A stretch of 64,000 nucleotides of DNA from positions 682,001 through 746,000 of the forward strand of contig NZ_AP027141.1 of assembly GCF_027943945.1 (NCBI RefSeq), in the 5' to 3' direction. A program made the position numbers and the translations under genes. The notes beneath the pieces are model-generated. The model made no database searches, had not been told where the DNA came from, and saw nothing but the letters and a program-made list of their open reading frames with translations. Of the stretch, positions 63,305 to 64,000 are shown in pieces. Position 1 is the first letter of the stretch; every line of letters starts with the position of its first letter. The stretch is from Microbacterium terricola (lineage in GTDB: Bacteria; Actinomycetota; Actinomycetes; Actinomycetales; Microbacteriaceae).

Positions 63305-64000
63305 TCAGCGACCGCGGTTGCGGCGTCGCAGCCACGCGCCCGTGCGGACGCGGAGGACCCGGTGCGCCCGCGCGGTGGCGGACGCGGCCGCGGTGGCGAC
63401 GCTGCGGACCGACGGACGGGCGGAGGTGCCGATCTCCACGTCCCTGACGCCGATGCGCAGTCCGATCCGCACATGGTCGCCCGCTCGCGGTGCCGTTCCC
63501 CGGTGGCGGTAGATCTCTCCGTCGCGCTCCAGGTGCGTCTCGGCGCCGGCGGCGACGAGGGTGAGGACTCCCGGCAGGATCGCCCGGTCGGCATCGTCAC
63601 CCAGGTCCGCCAGCACCTCCGCCCGGAGGTGCGCGGGCAGGAGCTCGGCCAGGATCTCCGACACCGTGGACGACGGGGCGAGCTCGCGCCCGCCGCTGAG
63701 CAGGCGCACGCCCACGCCGTCACCGTCCAGCCACGCTCGCACGGTCACCTTCTCCAGTGCCCGATCGGCGGCGGCGAACTCGTCAATCGACAGGTGGCGG
63801 ACCATGGCCGCGCCGATCCGCGTCCGCGAGCGGGTCGCCGGCGGGCCCGGCGCCGCGTAGTGCGTGCGCACGATGCGCTGGATCTCGTCGTAGAAGGCCT
63901 GACGTCGCGGCCGAGGCTGATCCCGGAAGAGGGGCGTGTACAGCCTGCCGATCAGCTCGACGCGGAGCCATCGGGCCATGAAGGCGTCGCGCTCCGGACC
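63305..64000 (-). CDS. C-terminal part of a probable glycosyltransferase (5' end beyond window)
   Basis: At least 231 residues in frame to the window edge without an upstream stop, so the start lies outside. MARWLRVELIGRLYTPLFRDQP followed by RQAFYDEIQRIVRTHY resembles the helical region after the GT-A domain of actinobacterial GT2 enzymes that build wall polymers. The remaining half (LLSGGRELAPSSTVSEIL onward) looks like a beta-rich accessory domain. No catalytic DxD is visible because the N-terminus is missing. Convergent with the Wzt gene one base away. The family call is by resemblance and context only. Confidence 0.5.
   Translation of the reverse strand, partial: GPERDAFMARWLRVELIGRLYTPLFRDQPRPRRQAFYDEIQRIVRTHYAAPGPPATRSRTRIGAAMVRHLSIDEFAAADRALEKVTVRAWLDGDGVGVRLLSGGRELAPSSTVSEILAELLPAHLRAEVLADLGDDADRAILPGVLTLVAAGAETHLERDGEIYRHRGTAPRAGDHVRIGLRIGVRDVEIGTSARPSVRSVATAAASATARAHRVLRVRTGAWLRRRNRGR

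Overview
The window is about 70% GC, with coding sequence on both strands, many 1-4 base start/stop overlaps (ATGA, GTGA, TGATG) and frequent GTG starts. Gene content is almost purely chromosomal housekeeping and central metabolism. An acyl-CoA carboxylase with an epsilon subunit, an LpdA-type quinone reductase, LCP and Wzm/Wzt envelope genes and many apparently leaderless genes together suggest an actinomycete of the Microbacteriaceae, most like Microbacterium. This placement comes from recognising gene families, not from a database comparison. I see no prophage, CRISPR array, rRNA, tRNA or classical insertion sequence.

Layout. 1-3.1 kb: riboflavin operon ribD-ribE-ribBA (minus strand, ribBA cut by the window edge) behind an FMN riboswitch. 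3.1-9 kb: Fpg-like glycosylase, acetyltransferase, a DUF559 nuclease-like gene bracketed by hairpin repeats, trpS, exonuclease III and a YihY membrane protein. 9-12.7 kb: sdhCDAB. 12.8-14 kb: manC. 14-22.3 kb: nucleoside uptake and salvage (BMP lipoprotein, hairpin, ABC ATPase, two permeases, cdd, deoA, add). 22.3-23.9 kb: Moco oxidoreductase, ferredoxin-reductase-like flavoprotein and a small Cys-rich protein. 23.9-27.2 kb: coupled FMO, SBF-type symporter and epimerase genes. 28-35.7 kb: mannitol PTS operon carrying EI, HPr and a lone EIIB, beside a divergent PRD regulator. 36-41.6 kb: MFS exporter, phosphomannomutase, purine nucleoside phosphorylase and LpdA. 41.7-54.4 kb: acyl-CoA carboxylase region (accA, maf, accE, accD, birA) interleaved with two paralogous lipoproteins, an RNA methyltransferase, a two-component system with a third kinase-like protein, and a second DUF559 gene bracketed by another hairpin repeat. 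54.4-64 kb: PH-domain protein, purK, purE, LCP, glycosyltransferase, a five-SH3 secreted protein, Wzm/Wzt and the C-terminus of a probable glycosyltransferase.

Together these genes cover flavin synthesis, respiration, purine/pyrimidine salvage (add, PNP, deoA and cdd, with the mutase handling sugar phosphates), mannitol uptake, malonyl/propionyl-CoA supply with BirA biotinylating AccA, and export of a surface glycopolymer.

The most unusual signal is the DUF559 pair. Each gene is bracketed by two directly oriented copies of its own hairpin repeat (71 nt for one, 76 nt for the other) in the same geometry. That resembles a small selfish or REP-type unit, not a random intergenic palindrome. Other points of interest are a possible loop-to-Shine-Dalgarno sequestrator after the riboswitch, a recurring leaderless-promoter signature, and a hairpin-dense 270-bp convergent intergenic region. 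No gene-free stretch exceeds 300 bases; the largest are 53283-53572, 50132-50401 and 12634-12848, each described below.
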